Shown piece after piece: positions 12,771 to 25,813 of a stretch of DNA of 64,000 nt. The notes below the pieces were generated by a model, which saw only the letters and a list, made by a program, of their open reading frames with translations, was not told the DNA's origin and made no database searches. A program made the translations under genes and the position numbers. The number at the start of each line of letters is the position of its first letter. Positions within the stretch are counted from its first letter, which is position 1. Origin of the DNA: Tubiluchus corallicola (lineage: Eukaryota > Priapulida > Priapulimorpha > Priapulimorphida > Tubiluchidae); NCBI GenBank assembly GCA_030141605.1, contig JAQGDQ010000165.1, forward strand, positions 156,001-220,000, written 5' to 3'.

Positions 12771-13073
12771 GGTCAATTTTGTAAAAATGATGTTTTACAT
12801 TGATTTGTGAACACATTGATTTTTTTGAGGAAGTGTACCGTTTTTGTTAAATAAATGCCGGAATTTAAAACATTTTGTTAAAAATAAGTTGTTAGTTTGA
12901 GCTTTGATTTTGAGCGGCCAATGTTGCACTGTAAATCATCTTTTGTGGTAATTTTGTATTAGTAACAGTAGGAAGTCCGCTTTTATGATGTATCTTTACT
13001 GCATTTTTACGCTTAACTTTTATGGCAAGAGACGTACTTAGATAGTTAATTAAGTAATATTTCTGTTTTCTAG

Positions 13074-13758
13074 TGGCTGGAAGAAAGTTATCCTCACTAC
13101 GACCAAGGAACAACGGTAAACTGGAGATCTTACGTTGTTTGTGATGTGAACGAGGCTTTAGTGGATAATTGGCTACGGACGCCGTTCATATCGCGTGGCG
13201 ACGCAGATCGTTTATACATTGAAATCAAATTCAGTATGAGAGACTGTACTCACTTTCCCACCACTGTGCGTTCTTGTAAAGAAACATTTACGCTGTTTTA
13301 TTACCAATCAGATCTCGACATTGCGGACAGTCATCGGCCATCTTGGAATCCTCAGACGTACACCAGTATTGGGCGCATCGCCGCGGACACAGGACGTTTC
13401 AGTGACAATAACGAAGTGCGCATTAACACTGAAACTGCCAGCATTCCAGTAACTAAAAATGGCGTCTACTTTGCTTTCAGGGACGAGGGTTCGTGTCTGT
13501 CTCTGCTAGCCGTTAAAGTGTACTACATCGTGTGTCGAAGTGTTACCGCAAATTTCGCCACGTTTCCCACGACACCTACCGGTGCAGAAGTGGCTTCTAT
13601 TAAACAAGTTACGGGTACTTGTGTAAATAATTCTGTCGAGCTTCGGACGCCATCTTACCTGTGCACTGGTGCTGGTGAGTGGGATGTGTTGACAGGCATA
13701 TGCGAATGTCTTCCAGGCTATCAAGCTGTTGAAACAGAGGGAAAGTATTTATGCAATG
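13074..13758 (+). CDS. Eph: Eph receptor visible exon 1: ephrin ligand-binding domain and start of Cys-rich region
   Basis: The acceptor tttctag precedes 13,074 and the donor gtgagt follows 13,758. The exon encodes 228 residues plus one base. Eph hallmarks are WRSYVVCDV near the start, NWLRTPFI, the RDCTHF segment, and RSCKETFTLFYYQSD, which is the family signature. FAFRDEGSCLSLLAVKVYY closes the jelly-roll domain. From about residue 170 a sushi-like stretch follows with Cys in GTC, YLC and GICECLPGY. An NNS sequon is present. The start at Trp and the large size match the third exon of vertebrate Eph genes. This implies one or two upstream exons (signal peptide, first beta strand) that I could not find. 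Confidence 0.96.
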
Positions 13759-13867
13759 GTGAGTAGTGCCGCTCCTTTGTTTGCTAACATTTAAAATGAA
13801 CCGTCAAGGACCAAGATAACTTAGATGCATAACATGAAACCTACAAGCAGGACATGCATATGACTGT

Positions 13868-14215
13868 TTGGGGACCCTAGGCTAATGAAATTACGGGCCC
13901 CCCACGGACGGAACCGTCCTCTAATTTGCTCACACTCGTGACGAATAGTTTTTACTTGTGATATTTTAGTAACATTTGCATAGCTGGATACCCATATTTC
14001 AAATAAAGGGCTTCAAAGAAGGACCCTTATCTCAACTAAAAGGCCTCAAGCAAGGGCCGTTTGTCTCAAATAAGGATTTTCAAACTTCCTGGCTTCCTTT
14101 TTCAAAGTTGTAATTTTATTTTAAATTATCCGAATTATTCAGTAATGCAAGTATGCCACCAAAGCTTGAGGGGCCCTAGGCTGCACTAGTCCATAGGGTA
14201 ATCCAGACCTGCCTA
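13868..14215 (+). repeat. Dispersed repeat W, copy 1
   Basis: About 350 bp sharing ordered blocks with 33,420-33,815: ggctaatgaaatta, ctaatttgctc, aagggcttcaaagaa and a closing gggtaatccag. The ends are weakly inverted around a ccagaac word, so a degenerate MITE is possible. It lies in the first visible Eph intron. Confidence 0.65.
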
Positions 14216-14740
14216 CAAGACTTTCTCCTTGCTATGGGAGTTAATCTGTGACACTTTGATGTATTTTTTATATTGATTGTAGGATTTAAACCTATACCAT
14301 TGTCAAAAATAGTTCTCTCCGATTACAAATTGCACAAGCAGGCGTGATGTCGTCAGCTACTAACTGATGATTACGCTGTGCCGTATAGTTTAACCTCCTT
14401 TGTATATTCGGTGACGTGACCTTTCAGTGACTTTTGACCTTGACGCTGACCTGCGATCTTGTGATCTTTCCTCTTCAAAGATGAAATGTTAAAGTGTGTG
14501 TTAATAGATGGCACTGATCTGTTAGACCTAAAAGCATAAATTTGTCATTAAAATAATATTTTAACTCAATACCTCAATTTTAGCAATTATAAACAGCTTA
14601 AAACTAGAAATCGAATAGCATCTTAATGTCTCACCAAAATGTTTTCTCGCAAAGGCAGGGTAGATGATCATGCCTGGAGACAATATTATAGTAGACTTGA
14701 CTATTTTCTTGTTATCAGGCGCTCAACGAAACTTGTTATT

Positions 14741-15710
14741 TGAAATTCAGCAGGATATTAAATTGATTAAAGTTCGCTGTAAACGTTCTCACTCTAGTTC
14801 TCAGCATGTAACTGATGGAATTTCAGCTTCTCTTAATGAGCATTGTTAACTGTGCTTATTTTGCAGTCTCTAAACGTCTTAACGTTTTCACTAACAACCC
14901 TCTAGGTTAATAATTGTATTCATTGATGGCGCTAAAGGCAGTTAGCTAATGTGCTTTCAAAGGCAAAGTAAGCTACGCCACCATTCCACAATGACTTTTC
15001 AGCTTTTCTGTAGAAAGCAGAAAATGGAGACCCAAGAATTAGCTTAGTGTATGAAGAATTTGTTATTTAAAAGTATCAGAACTTGATATCAGATATCTAA
15101 TTAAGTTTGAAGATATCTAAATATTGTTTTCAATTTTAAATTTTGAAACTTGAATGAAACCAAGTTAAATGAAATGTACCGTGATTAGGTCAAAAATAAA
15201 ATCTCTTGTCTGTGAACACATTCTTTGGTGAAGGATGAATGAAATGAACAGCATTTTTACACGGATTCGAATAGTGACGAAACACTGATAACCTTGGATC
15301 AACTTGTCGTTGTGACCTCGCTTAGACGCTCCTTAAGAAAAACTCATATTTGCCCCTAGCATTGCTCATTAGTTTAAGTCCAAAAATTCCAAAAATCCAA
15401 CAGCAAATTTATTCATACACTAAGCTAATTTTTGGGTCTTCATTTTCTACTTTCTACCGAAAAGTTAAAAAGTCGCTGTGAAATGTTTATATTGTATATT
15501 CTGCCTTTAAATGCACGTTAGCTAACTGCCCTTAGCACTATCATTGTGTACAATTATTAACCTAGTTGGTTGTAAGTAAAAACGTTGAGAAGTTTAGACA
15601 CTGCAAAATAAGTACAGTTAGCAATACCCGTTAAGAGAGGCTGAAATTCCGCCAGTTACATGCTGGGAACTAGAGGGAACTTAAAAAAATTTGAAATATC
15701 GTTGAATTTC
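14741..15710. mobile_element. Large foldback element, arms of 310-320 bp
   Basis: The left arm (about 14,741-15,063) and the right arm (about 15,401-15,710) are diverged reverse complements along their whole length. Matched blocks include cagcatgtaactg, cttattttgcagt, taggttaataattgta and attagcttagtgtatga. The spacer is about 340 bp. It lies in an Eph intron, so the transcript could form a long hairpin. Confidence 0.8.
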
Positions 15711-16135
15711 AAAAATGGCATGGTGATGTTATACACCAGATCTTAGGTCGTTATCAAGGATACTTTTCTATAACACTAAGACAATGAACCAGTAGTGGTA
15801 TCCCAGTCACATTCGGATATGAATACATCCTCCCTCGCCAAAGTAAACAACCAGAATCAATACAATGATTGAAATCGTCAATAACAAGTACTGAACACCA
15901 GAGTTTCGGCGTGGCTTAACTTCGGTTGCGAAGCACAGGATTTGACCACTCGGCTGTTATCTTGCCTCATATTTAGTGGTTTATATATGCCAATTATTTT
16001 TGCCAACATAGGCTATTTAATGTGATATACTTGCAAATTTTGGTACCAAAAAAATCTATGAAAAAAGACGAAAATCAAGGTGTACCAACTGTCAGCCCAC
16101 TTTTCCCACATACTAACTGATAAGTACATAGCTTC

Positions 16136-17502
16136 GATTCTAATTGACAAACAACAAACACCTAGTTGAACAAACACCTAACTCCGATTCTAGTTGAACA
16201 AACACCTAACTCTGATTCTAGTTGAACAAACACCTAACTCTGATTCTAGATGAACAAACACCTAACTCTGATTCTAGTTGTACAAACACCTAACTTTGAT
16301 TCTAGTTGTACAAACACCTAACTCTGATTCTAGTTGTACAAACACCTAACTGTGATTCTAGTTGGACAAACACCTAACTTTGATTCTAGTTGAACAAACA
16401 CCTAACTCTGATTCTAGTTGTACAAACACCTAACTTTGATTCTAGTTGAACAAACACCTAACTTTGATTCTAGTTGAACAAACACCTAACTTTGATTCTA
16501 GTTGAACAAACACCTAACTCTGATTCTAGTTGTACAAACACCTAACTGTGATTCTAGTTGAACAAACACCTAACTTTGATTCTAGTTGAACAAACACCTA
16601 ACTTTGATTCTAGTTGAACAAACACCTAACTTTGATTCTAGTTGAACAAACACCTAACTTTGATTCTAGTTGAACAAACACCTAACTTTGATTCTAGTTG
16701 AACAAACACCTAACTCTGATTCTAGTTGTACAAACACCTAACTTTGATTCTAGTTGAACAAACACCTAACTCTGATTCTAGTTGTACAAACACCTAACTT
16801 TGATTCTAGTTGAACAAACACCTAACTTTGATTCTAGTTGGACAAACACCTAACTTTGATTCTAGTTGTACAAACACCTAACTTTGATTCTAGTTGGACA
16901 AACACCTAACTCCGATTCTAGTTGGACAAACACCTAACTCCGATTCTAGTTGGACCTCCTATACCTAACTATGATTCTAGTTGAACCTCCTATACCTAAC
17001 TCCGATTCTAGTTGAACCTCCTATACCTAACTATGATTCTAGTTGAACCTCCTATACCTAACTCCGATTCTAGTTGAACAAACACCTAACTTTGATTCTA
17101 GTTGAACAAACACCTAACTTTGATTCTAGTTGAACAAACACCTAACTATGATTCTAGTTGAACAAACACCTAGCTTTTGATTCTAGTTGAACAAACACCT
17201 AACTATGATTCTAGTTGAACAAACACCTAACTTTGATTCTAGTTGAACAAACACCTAACTTTGATTCTAGTTGAACAAACACCTAGCTTTTGATTCTAGT
17301 TGAACAAACACCTAACTTTGATTCTAGTTGAACAAACACCTAATTTTGATTCTAGTTGAACAAACACCTAGCTTTTGATTCTAGTTGAACAAACACCTAA
17401 CTATGATTCTAGTTGAACAAACACCTAACTTTGATTCTAGTTGAACAAACACCTAGCTATGATTCTAGTTTAACAAACACCTAACTCCGATTCTAGTTGA
17501 AC
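16136..17502 (+). repeat. 28-bp minisatellite, about 49 copies
   Basis: The unit consists of acaaacacctaacttt followed by gattctagttga. Units differ mainly at two places: the base after gttg (a, t or g) and the bases after taact. A few units are 29 bp (cctagctttt). A block at about 16,950-17,065 uses cctcctatacc in place of aacaaacacc. Repeats are head to tail with no spacer. Located in the 13-kb Eph intron. Confidence 0.95.
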
Positions 17503-18289
17503 ACGCTAAGCAACTGCAATAAGTGTTTTTCTCTTTACAATTAATGCTTCGACTGCAATGATTTTATAGCGATTCAGCACTAGCGCAATTGATCTTCCAA
17601 GCGGAAAACTGCACAATAATCATCAAAAATTTTCGTCGAATCCACGAAATAACTGCCTTTGTACTGCGAGCATTACCGCCGTCATGCCGACTGCAATTAA
17701 AAAGTGGCGCTTTATCAGTGGAAAGCAAGTTGAGAAATGTTGAAATGAAGCCATGTCAAAACACGAAGATTTACTGGGTCGTTACAAGTTCACTGTTGCA
17801 CGCAATGCCACAGGGTTTTTTTCGTTTTTCTTCTGAATAGAATAGAAGCCAAGTTTTTGTCCATAGCTGCTGCGTTCAAACAACCATGTTCCAGTAAGAA
17901 ACTACTTTAGTTTCATATACAGAATTTTCTTAGTATAAATTTCTACGGTAGTCGTAATTACTACACATACTGCAAATGAAGCCAAAATTCTATGGCGAAG
18001 GAATGATACCATTTTGCACCTGCACGCAAGGAAAAGGTATAAAAAATGTTTACGTCTAGGGTTCGAACTCGGAACTCTCACATTCCTCTACAATTTACAT
18101 TACTAATCATCATTTTTGCTGCTCAGTAATTAATGATAAAAGCTGCGAGAGAGCTATTAATTATAGAAAGTCTTCTCAGGACTTGAACTAAGGGCAGCCT
18201 ATGTTACAGAACCTTCCTTATTGGAGTACAATGTTGACTGTATAAGCTCCGAGACATCTAATTATTAGACCGAAAACGAAATTAATGTA
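17503..18289. other. Intron sequence, nothing recognised
   Basis: Non-coding AT-rich DNA between the minisatellite and the truncated MITE. A box-B-like word near 18,061 is not supported by a box A. Confidence 0.5.
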
Positions 18290-18395
18290 ATTTTCACAGT
18301 TTCGTTGTTCGCTGTAGGTCAAAGGTTAATTGTTCCACAGCAACGCGTCTCAACTACAACCGTCAGGTAGGTTGGTAAAACAAAAGATGAACAAC
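18290..18395 (+). mobile_element. TA-flanked MITE, 5' fragment
   Basis: About 105 bp match the left end of the TA-flanked MITE (ttttcacagtttcgttg, then ctgtaggtcaaaggtta). It stops abruptly 60 bp before a full copy at 18,459. Confidence 0.7.
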
Positions 18396-18458
18396 GCCAA
18401 AAAATATCAATGTGATAAAATAGATGGGACTCAGAAGACAAATGTCTGCAATACATAA

Positions 18459-18836
18459 TAAGCCTTTTCATAGTTTCGTTGTGCACACGCGCAGTTGCTG
18501 TAGGTCAAAGGTTAAGTGCACCACAGCAACACGTCTTAACTACAACCGTCACATGACGTGTGGGTTAAGCAAAACCGTCTGCTGCATCAGTTCAGTAACT
18601 TCAGTTGTTTTACGTGGACTTTACTTAATTATGCATTAGTCTGCGTGTAGAATGATTTACTACCAGGATCTTGCTTGGGAACAAGGAAAAATGAGCTAGA
18701 TAAGGTTCTAGCTAGCTGTTAAAACTGTTACTATTATGCGAGGCATTGTGAAGTGTACACAATTGCGTTATCTGGTACACTTAACCTTTGACCCTTTCGC
18801 GATCATCATAAATCGCTGGAACTGTGAAAAGACTTA
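18459..18836 (+). mobile_element. TA-flanked MITE, copy B
   Basis: A 378-bp element. It starts TA-agccttttcatagtt and ends aactgtgaaaagact-TA, with the same inner inverted block (ggtcaaaggttaagtg) as copy A. No transposase. Confidence 0.85.
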
Positions 18837-19477
18837 TTTGTGGTACATACTGGTCACTTTTGCAACTGAAAAGTTTACAAGCTTTTGCCGTCCATCATAT
18901 TGTCAGACTGTGTCTATATTATACATATCTTGGCCACATAATTCATGTGAGGGGTTAGAGTTAGATCGCAAAAACTCTGTTCCGCGTGTTGAAAGCTAAA
19001 AAACAACGAAGTTGTGATGTAATTCGTTTCTGATTGGATGGATTTTCTGCCACGTCTCTGATCTAACAGCAACCCACGGGTACTTCGTATTCCGTGTGGA
19101 TGCCTGATTAAACGAATAAACTCGTTTTTATAATCAGTTTACATCCCTTAATTGCCCCTTAAAATTTCCAGTCATAATTAATGTACAGCTCGCAATACCG
19201 ATGAAGTTACTACGCGAATGTGCAGGCAATACAATAGTTAAAGTCTTGGCAACAAGTTTAGTAACAATAAAATATATGCAAATGTTAGGCAATTTATCGG
19301 ATTCAGAGTTAATTTTGACACGGAGGAAGAGAAAAGAAGGGGTTTTAGTAAGGCAGATTTATTTAATGATTCTAGTTTCTGTTCGTCTAGTTGCTACAAC
19401 GAATTTGAAAAGCTGGGACAAAAAGAACCAAACTCGAAGCGAAATGAGAACAAAAATGTAACATTTAAAAGGAATTA

Positions 19478-20013
19478 TTAAAGGAAAACGGGATGATTTT
19501 CATATCCTACTTTGTACTACAACAAAAAGTTTGCATTTTAGCACATATAATAATACCAAAGTGTTTCTGATAATTAAATAATCGATTAAAAACTTAATTA
19601 ACGGCGTGATTGCGAAAGTGAAAATTGAAATACAGTGCTACTGTACAACATTCAGTGTGATATACAAAAACTCGGCAAATTTTAAGTTTAAAACTAAAAT
19701 TCCAAGTTTACTGCTGTGCTCACGCATAAGTTCTCGAACGTGTACACTACGTCACAAGTGAACATCTCTGAACTGTGGTACAGCACCTGTGTTTTGTGCA
19801 ACGTGTTACCGAAATGTAGTAGCCGGTGCCCGTCTAACTAGTGAATGGCGAAATGCATGTAACAACGAAGAACTCGCCACGCGAAAGCGAAATTGCGTTT
19901 CTATGGTAATAATTCTTTCACGTAGGTCTTTCTTGAAGAAACAATATGATCCCCTTTAATGTTTTATAAAGTAGTTTGTTTTGAATTTAAGGTTGGGTCT
20001 ACTTTTCCTTTAA
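19478..20013 (-). mobile_element. TTAA-flanked MITE family Y, copy 2 (reverse)
   Basis: A 536-bp reverse-complement copy of the element at 8022, bounded by TTAA. Shared blocks include the reverse of caggtgctgtacc and of gaattattgcc. It has internal deletions relative to copy 1. Confidence 0.75.
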
Positions 20014-20733
20014 TATTCGCCCGTTAATTAATAATTAATGATTCATTAATTAATTAGTAATGTCAGAATTGCTAACTAAATCCTCCTGTTACTTATACGT
20101 AGATGTTTCGGCTTCCCTGGAGTTTTAAGTGCTAATAGATAATAAAGAAGACGACCTTTCGTCAGAATGCAATACACATAAGATGGGAGCAACTGGGTCT
20201 CTTATCAATTAGCAGCGACCTATATGATCTAAGCCACTACTAAATTCTATGACAATCGACGGTAATGCATTATCATTAATACCGAGTCCATCAACGGATA
20301 TATTATGTGGACCTCGGTGTTTTTGTTTTGCTGCATTTTTACAAGCCTCTCACGTATTTCGTTGTGTCGAGACACGGAAGTTCTGGGTAAATAAATCACC
20401 AGAAACACTAATTTATAATTTAGACTCGTATCATGTCTCGCCGTTACAAGAGCTTAACTGAGCTGCTGCTTGTTGAAGTTGTTTGTGGCCATATTGACTG
20501 AAATCGATGGTCAAGTACTGAAATCAGCCAATGCAGTCAAGGCTGAAGCCAAACATTTCTTGGTTGTGCTGCAGGATTGTGAAGAATTGATCACTCTTTG
20601 GCAGTGTCGAAAAGGTATCGACAGTCAGGCATAGAACAAATCACTACTTTGGGCTTACGTTAGAGACGAATTGTTTCTGCGCTATATAAACCTTAAAGTT
20701 TAGCAACGTTAAAACTACTTACAATATTTAGAG

Positions 20734-21062
20734 TTAAAGGAAGGGCCAAGCCTTCTAGGAGGTTATGTTTATATTCATTGTCGCGAAAAATGTTAGAAGA
20801 ATTTAGCAATAAAACTGCAACAAGCGCCTCGTGTAATTAGTAAAATCATTTTAAAGTCGCGGTCATTTCATGCTTGAACGCTCCCATTTTCAATGCCCGT
20901 TCTTCTTCCAATGACGTTATTCGTTTTGAAGAAAAGTAGCACACTGTCAATCTTCGTCAAAGGTATAATGAGTTTTTACAAAAAATAGATTTTGTAATAT
21001 TTTTGCGTGAATATTAGGTAAGCTGCAAAAGTTTGAATTAGTTTAAACAGCGCGTGCTTACG
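20734..21062 (+). mobile_element. TTAA-flanked MITE family X, copy 1 (truncated)
   Basis: It starts ttaaaggaagggccaagc, then tcgcgaaaaatgttagaag. It matches the left 330 bp of the full copy at 37,291 and breaks off after gcttacgaaaagtcac. Confidence 0.7.
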
Positions 21063-21631
21063 AAAAGTCACAATAAATGGTGATGCTGTAGATAACAAAA
21101 TCAAGAAACAAAAGCAAAAATAGAACAAATTGTCAAAAACAACTAAAAACATAAAATAATACAATAAAATTAAACACATAAATCTAAGCAAAGAATGCAA
21201 TTTTTGGGATAACAAAAGGTTTGTAAGCAACATAATAAACCAAAATCGTTAATTATAAAAGTAAAATATTGGATCAAACTAAAACAAAATCGTCATATTG
21301 CAAACACGAACACAACAGTCACACATATTCCAGCATATTTTTCTTTTGGTTTATTATACGACTTGAAAAAACTGTGTGAGCCTCTCTTCCACTAAGCGCA
21401 TGCTTATCTTGCTTAATGGTTAATCCAGGGTTATCCTGATCGCTGATTTAGTAACAACGAACTCTGTTTCAGCAACAGCTTGATTTCAGATACTCTAAAG
21501 TTTTTACTGCAAATCTCCTGCTACCAGGTTAAAGTCATTTAGTCTGACTTGTTTCATTACAAACAGGAGCATCACGTTGTAGATTACTGAAACAGGCTTC
21601 CTTTTCAAAAATTGAAATGCTTCAGTGATAA

Positions 21632-22003
21632 TAAGCCTCCTCTCAGTTTCGTTATGCGCACGCGCAGTTGCTGTAGGTCAAAGCTTAAGTGTGCATCTTA
21701 ACTACAACCGTCACGTGACATGTGGGTAAAGTAAAGCCGTACGTTGCATCAGTTCTGTAACTTCAGTTGTTTTACGTGAACTTTACTTAATTGTGCATTA
21801 TTCTATGCTCAGAGTGATTTACTAACAGGATCTTACTTGTCAGCAAGAAAAAATGAACTAGGTAAGGTTCTGGCTAGCTGCTAAAACGGTCACTATAGCA
21901 TTAGCTTGGGCTGCGTAAAGTGTAAACAAATGCGTTGTCTGGTACACTTAACACTTGACCATTGCACGATCATCATCAATTCCCTGAACTGTGAAAAGGC
22001 TTA
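21632..22003 (+). mobile_element. TA-flanked MITE, copy C
   Basis: A 372-bp element with TA at both ends. It starts agcctcctctcagtt and ends gaactgtgaaaaggct. The interior aligns with copies A, B and D. Confidence 0.85.
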
Positions 22004-22392
22004 TTGCTTCAAGGTTTGGACTTAATGTCTCTTTGAAAAAACTCTAAATTTCTGATAATTTTTTTTCGAACGTCAAACTCATACTTGTTTCTGTAGTGAA
22101 ACTTTATTTGCAAGGGATCTAAAAGAAATTGTTGGACTATGTCAAATCTGTCGAAATCATATTTATTGTCTTAATTTACGGAGGTGACAGCAGTGTGCAA
22201 GATAAGCCATCACTGCAAACGACAATGCTTCCTAATAGCACAACGCAAAGCAAATTATATGGATGTATTGATTTCGTTATACAGCTAGATGCAGGCAGCG
22301 TATTTTCCCGGATTTCTTAAATCTCTTTCTAACGTTTCAACTATGCAGAAAAATGCATGAAAAACACTTATCAATGACGAAAAGATCTCGAC

Positions 22393-22976
<584 letters not shown>

Positions 22977-23344
22977 GTAGGGATCTATTCGTTACTGTAT
23001 CTATTCGTCTCTGCAGGTCTGTTTATTCATTACTTTGGCTTCCTTGTAAATACATAATTAGTGCATAATATTCTATACCTTAGGCTCTGCCTATTTAAAC
23101 TGATTGTTGTTTGTATAGTGTACCACTGATGATGACAGCTGATTGCTGTCGAAACGTTTGGACTTGTTTTTGAACAGTCGTAAATTAAAATTTTTTAATG
23201 AAAGTTGTGTTGTTTTGAAGTGCCTGTAAATTGACTAAATATAATTATATATTTTTAACATCTGCATATATCTTTCTAACTTGAGAAGGCTCTAGTAATG
23301 TCTATTCTACATACTATTGTTTACACATGCATTATCTTAAAACA

Positions 23345-24071
23345 TTAGGCCCTTTTCGCAGTGAGGGTTCTAGGAAAAGTGACGCACGGAATTGCTGTCA
23401 GAAAATTAGAAATTTTCTGAAAATTTCCGATATTTCTCGAAGTCTCGTGCAGCAAGAAAGTTCATTTCACAGTGAAACCGCGCGGTTTTTCCTCGCGTCC
23501 AGTTAGCTGCAGCTACTTTGCGAGTTTTATACTGTATAACCATGTCTAAATTAAGTTATACTTGCTGTATTTCTCATATACAAAGTAAAATTAATAGCGT
23601 TATAGTCAATGTAATGTCAGACCTGTTTGTTTTTTAGTAACGTTCTACTAACCACTTAAAAAAACTGAATATACGCGTATATAAAATAAATATATGCGTA
23701 CGTTATTCTTCTTTTTCACAAATATAGCCATCGATGTTGTATTAGTAAAACATAAAAAGCTTATGATTTTATGCTGAAATGTGTCAATTGTTGTTCGTTA
23801 AATAAGAAAGAAGTAATTGAGTAGTTAAATTTAAGACTGAATTTCGCGAGGATTCCTCGCCTTCTAGTTGGCAGCAAAATTCCTCGCGAGGACACATAGC
23901 TTCTAGCTCGCGGCAGATCCCTCACGAGGAACTGCACGAGGAATTTTGCCGCGCGTTCTCATTGTGAAAATGCGCCACAGAAAACAATGTGTTCCATTTT
24001 CGTGAGGAATGCCGCAAGGAATTTCTCCTCGAGTCATTTTGCTACGCGTTCTCATTGTGAAATGGGCCTTA
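23345..24071. mobile_element. 721-bp MITE with GGCCC ends and TTA duplication
   Basis: The left end is ggcccttttcgcagtgag. The right end, read in reverse, is ggcccatttcacaatgag. A TTA trinucleotide flanks both sides. A 3-bp TTA/TAA target and G-rich ends fit PIF/Harbinger elements. The right half carries several copies of a cctcgcgagg palindrome. No transposase is present. Confidence 0.6.
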
Positions 24072-24778
24072 GTGTTGTACGTTAGAATTGCTTTTCTCGT
24101 AATAAGAATTACCGTTTTAGCTAAACCACATCGTGAAATTCTGAACACATTTCCCTCCTATAATTATGCAAATATTCACGCCATTTCTAAACAGTTCTGA
24201 CAAAAGGCAATTATTTTCTTATTCAAAACCAAATTCTCATCGGGGAAAGCGAGTTCGAAAATGAGCATAAAATTAAGTCAAATCAGCAGACATCTCCCTG
24301 GAGGATCGACGTTCAGACATGCGGAAACGCTGCTGGCTTTATTTCTTTAGTAAGAAAAATTAGGAATTGGAAAATCCCTTTCAGTCAGTTACGGCTCATC
24401 TGAGCGAGAATTGCATTGAATTGGATTGTTTGAGGAAGGAAATCGGATTTTCCTGTTCGAATAAGAATCGAATCAAAGGCTTGAATGCGACGTCATTTAG
24501 CTTCGACGAAATTCATTAAAAATCATTTACAATCATTCTCAGGCGTGTGTCTACAGGTCGATGCTGTTTGCATGTAAAGTAACTGTATTCGTTTAAAACC
24601 ATGTAGCTAATTAAATCTTCTGTGGTGAATAATAGGACAATTTTCGAGAAACGTGAATAATAATGATGTTCACTTGTTCTTTTTGAAAGGCGCTCTTGAT
24701 GGAGTTTGCCAACCTTTTATGGTGCACCACCGATTTAGATGCGCGTGCGCAGTCTATTGGGCACGGGTCGCAAATTTG

Positions 24779-25300
24779 TTAAAGGAAAGAACAAGTCACA
24801 CAGTATGCTAGGTTTATTTTATTATTATCACTCAAACTTAAATGTAACAAAAAATTCGCAAAGAGCAGCCTATAAAGCATAAATTTAAAATCTAATACCG
24901 CTGAATAGAAATTTTCATGCGTGATTATTACCGACATTCACTTGAAAATCATGATGTAACTGGGGAGACTCTGTGACTTTTCGCAAACGTATCGTGGCTT
25001 TCCGTAGCGCTGCGTAAACTAATTCAAACTTTCGCAGCTTACTTAATGTTAATGGAAAAATCTAATTTTTTAAAAAACTTATTATACTTTTGACGAAGAC
25101 TGACAGTGCGCGACTTTTCTATAAGACGAATGCCTTCATTGGAAGAAGAATATGGATTGAAAATGGGAGCGCTAAGCATGAAATGATCTCAACCTTAAAG
25201 TGATTTTACTAATTACAAGAGGCGCTTATTACTAAATTCTTTAATGTTTTTCGCGAACATAGAAATAAGCCTAACCTCCTAGAACTCTAAATATTGTAAG
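24779..25300 (-). mobile_element. MITE family X, copy 2 (reverse)
   Basis: It begins at TTAA with ttaaaggaaagaacaag and runs as the reverse complement of the copy at 37,291. The far end lacks the terminal 19 or so bases but keeps flanking sequence also found beside copy 1. Confidence 0.7.
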
Positions 25301-25687
25301 TAGTTTTAACATTGCTAAGCTTAAATTGTATCACATTTTTTAACTTGTGTAAGACAGAAGTAATGAACGTGCACCAATGTATGTGTAGCAACTAATGAGT
25401 TGAAAGAGGTGAAATACTGTGAAAACAGAGCACCATAGAGATTTGAACCCATGGACTTAGAGCTGCGTTTGAACCAAAATAGCAGTATTATCATAAATGG
25501 ATACTAATTGCAATCGTTAGCTTGAACTAAAATTATGGAATGTAAAAATAACGCACATGTATGTAAAATGTATGTTACTATGATATACTATTCATATGAA
25601 ATAAGTAAATTGAAATTAAATTGTGTTGAAGTTCGTATTTCTTACATTATAATATTATGAAATTATATAGTATTGACGTTTGGCCAT

Positions 25688-25689
<2 letters not shown>

Positions 25690-25728
<39 letters not shown>

Positions 25729-25778
25729 TGGGCCTCCAAATTAATAGAAATGTTTCATATATATACGTATATATATAT

Positions 25779-25813
<35 letters not shown>

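Noticed and set aside
16136-17502. CRISPR-like array
   Set aside because: Units are head to tail with no spacers, the DNA is eukaryotic and intronic, and no cas-like gene is near. It is a minisatellite.
18055-18120. Possible tRNA-like box B (gggttcgaactc)
   Set aside because: No box A at the right spacing on either strand and no cloverleaf.
25438-25480. Second candidate box B (minus strand, gggttcaaat)
   Set aside because: The flanking sequence does not form tRNA arms. Too weak to list.
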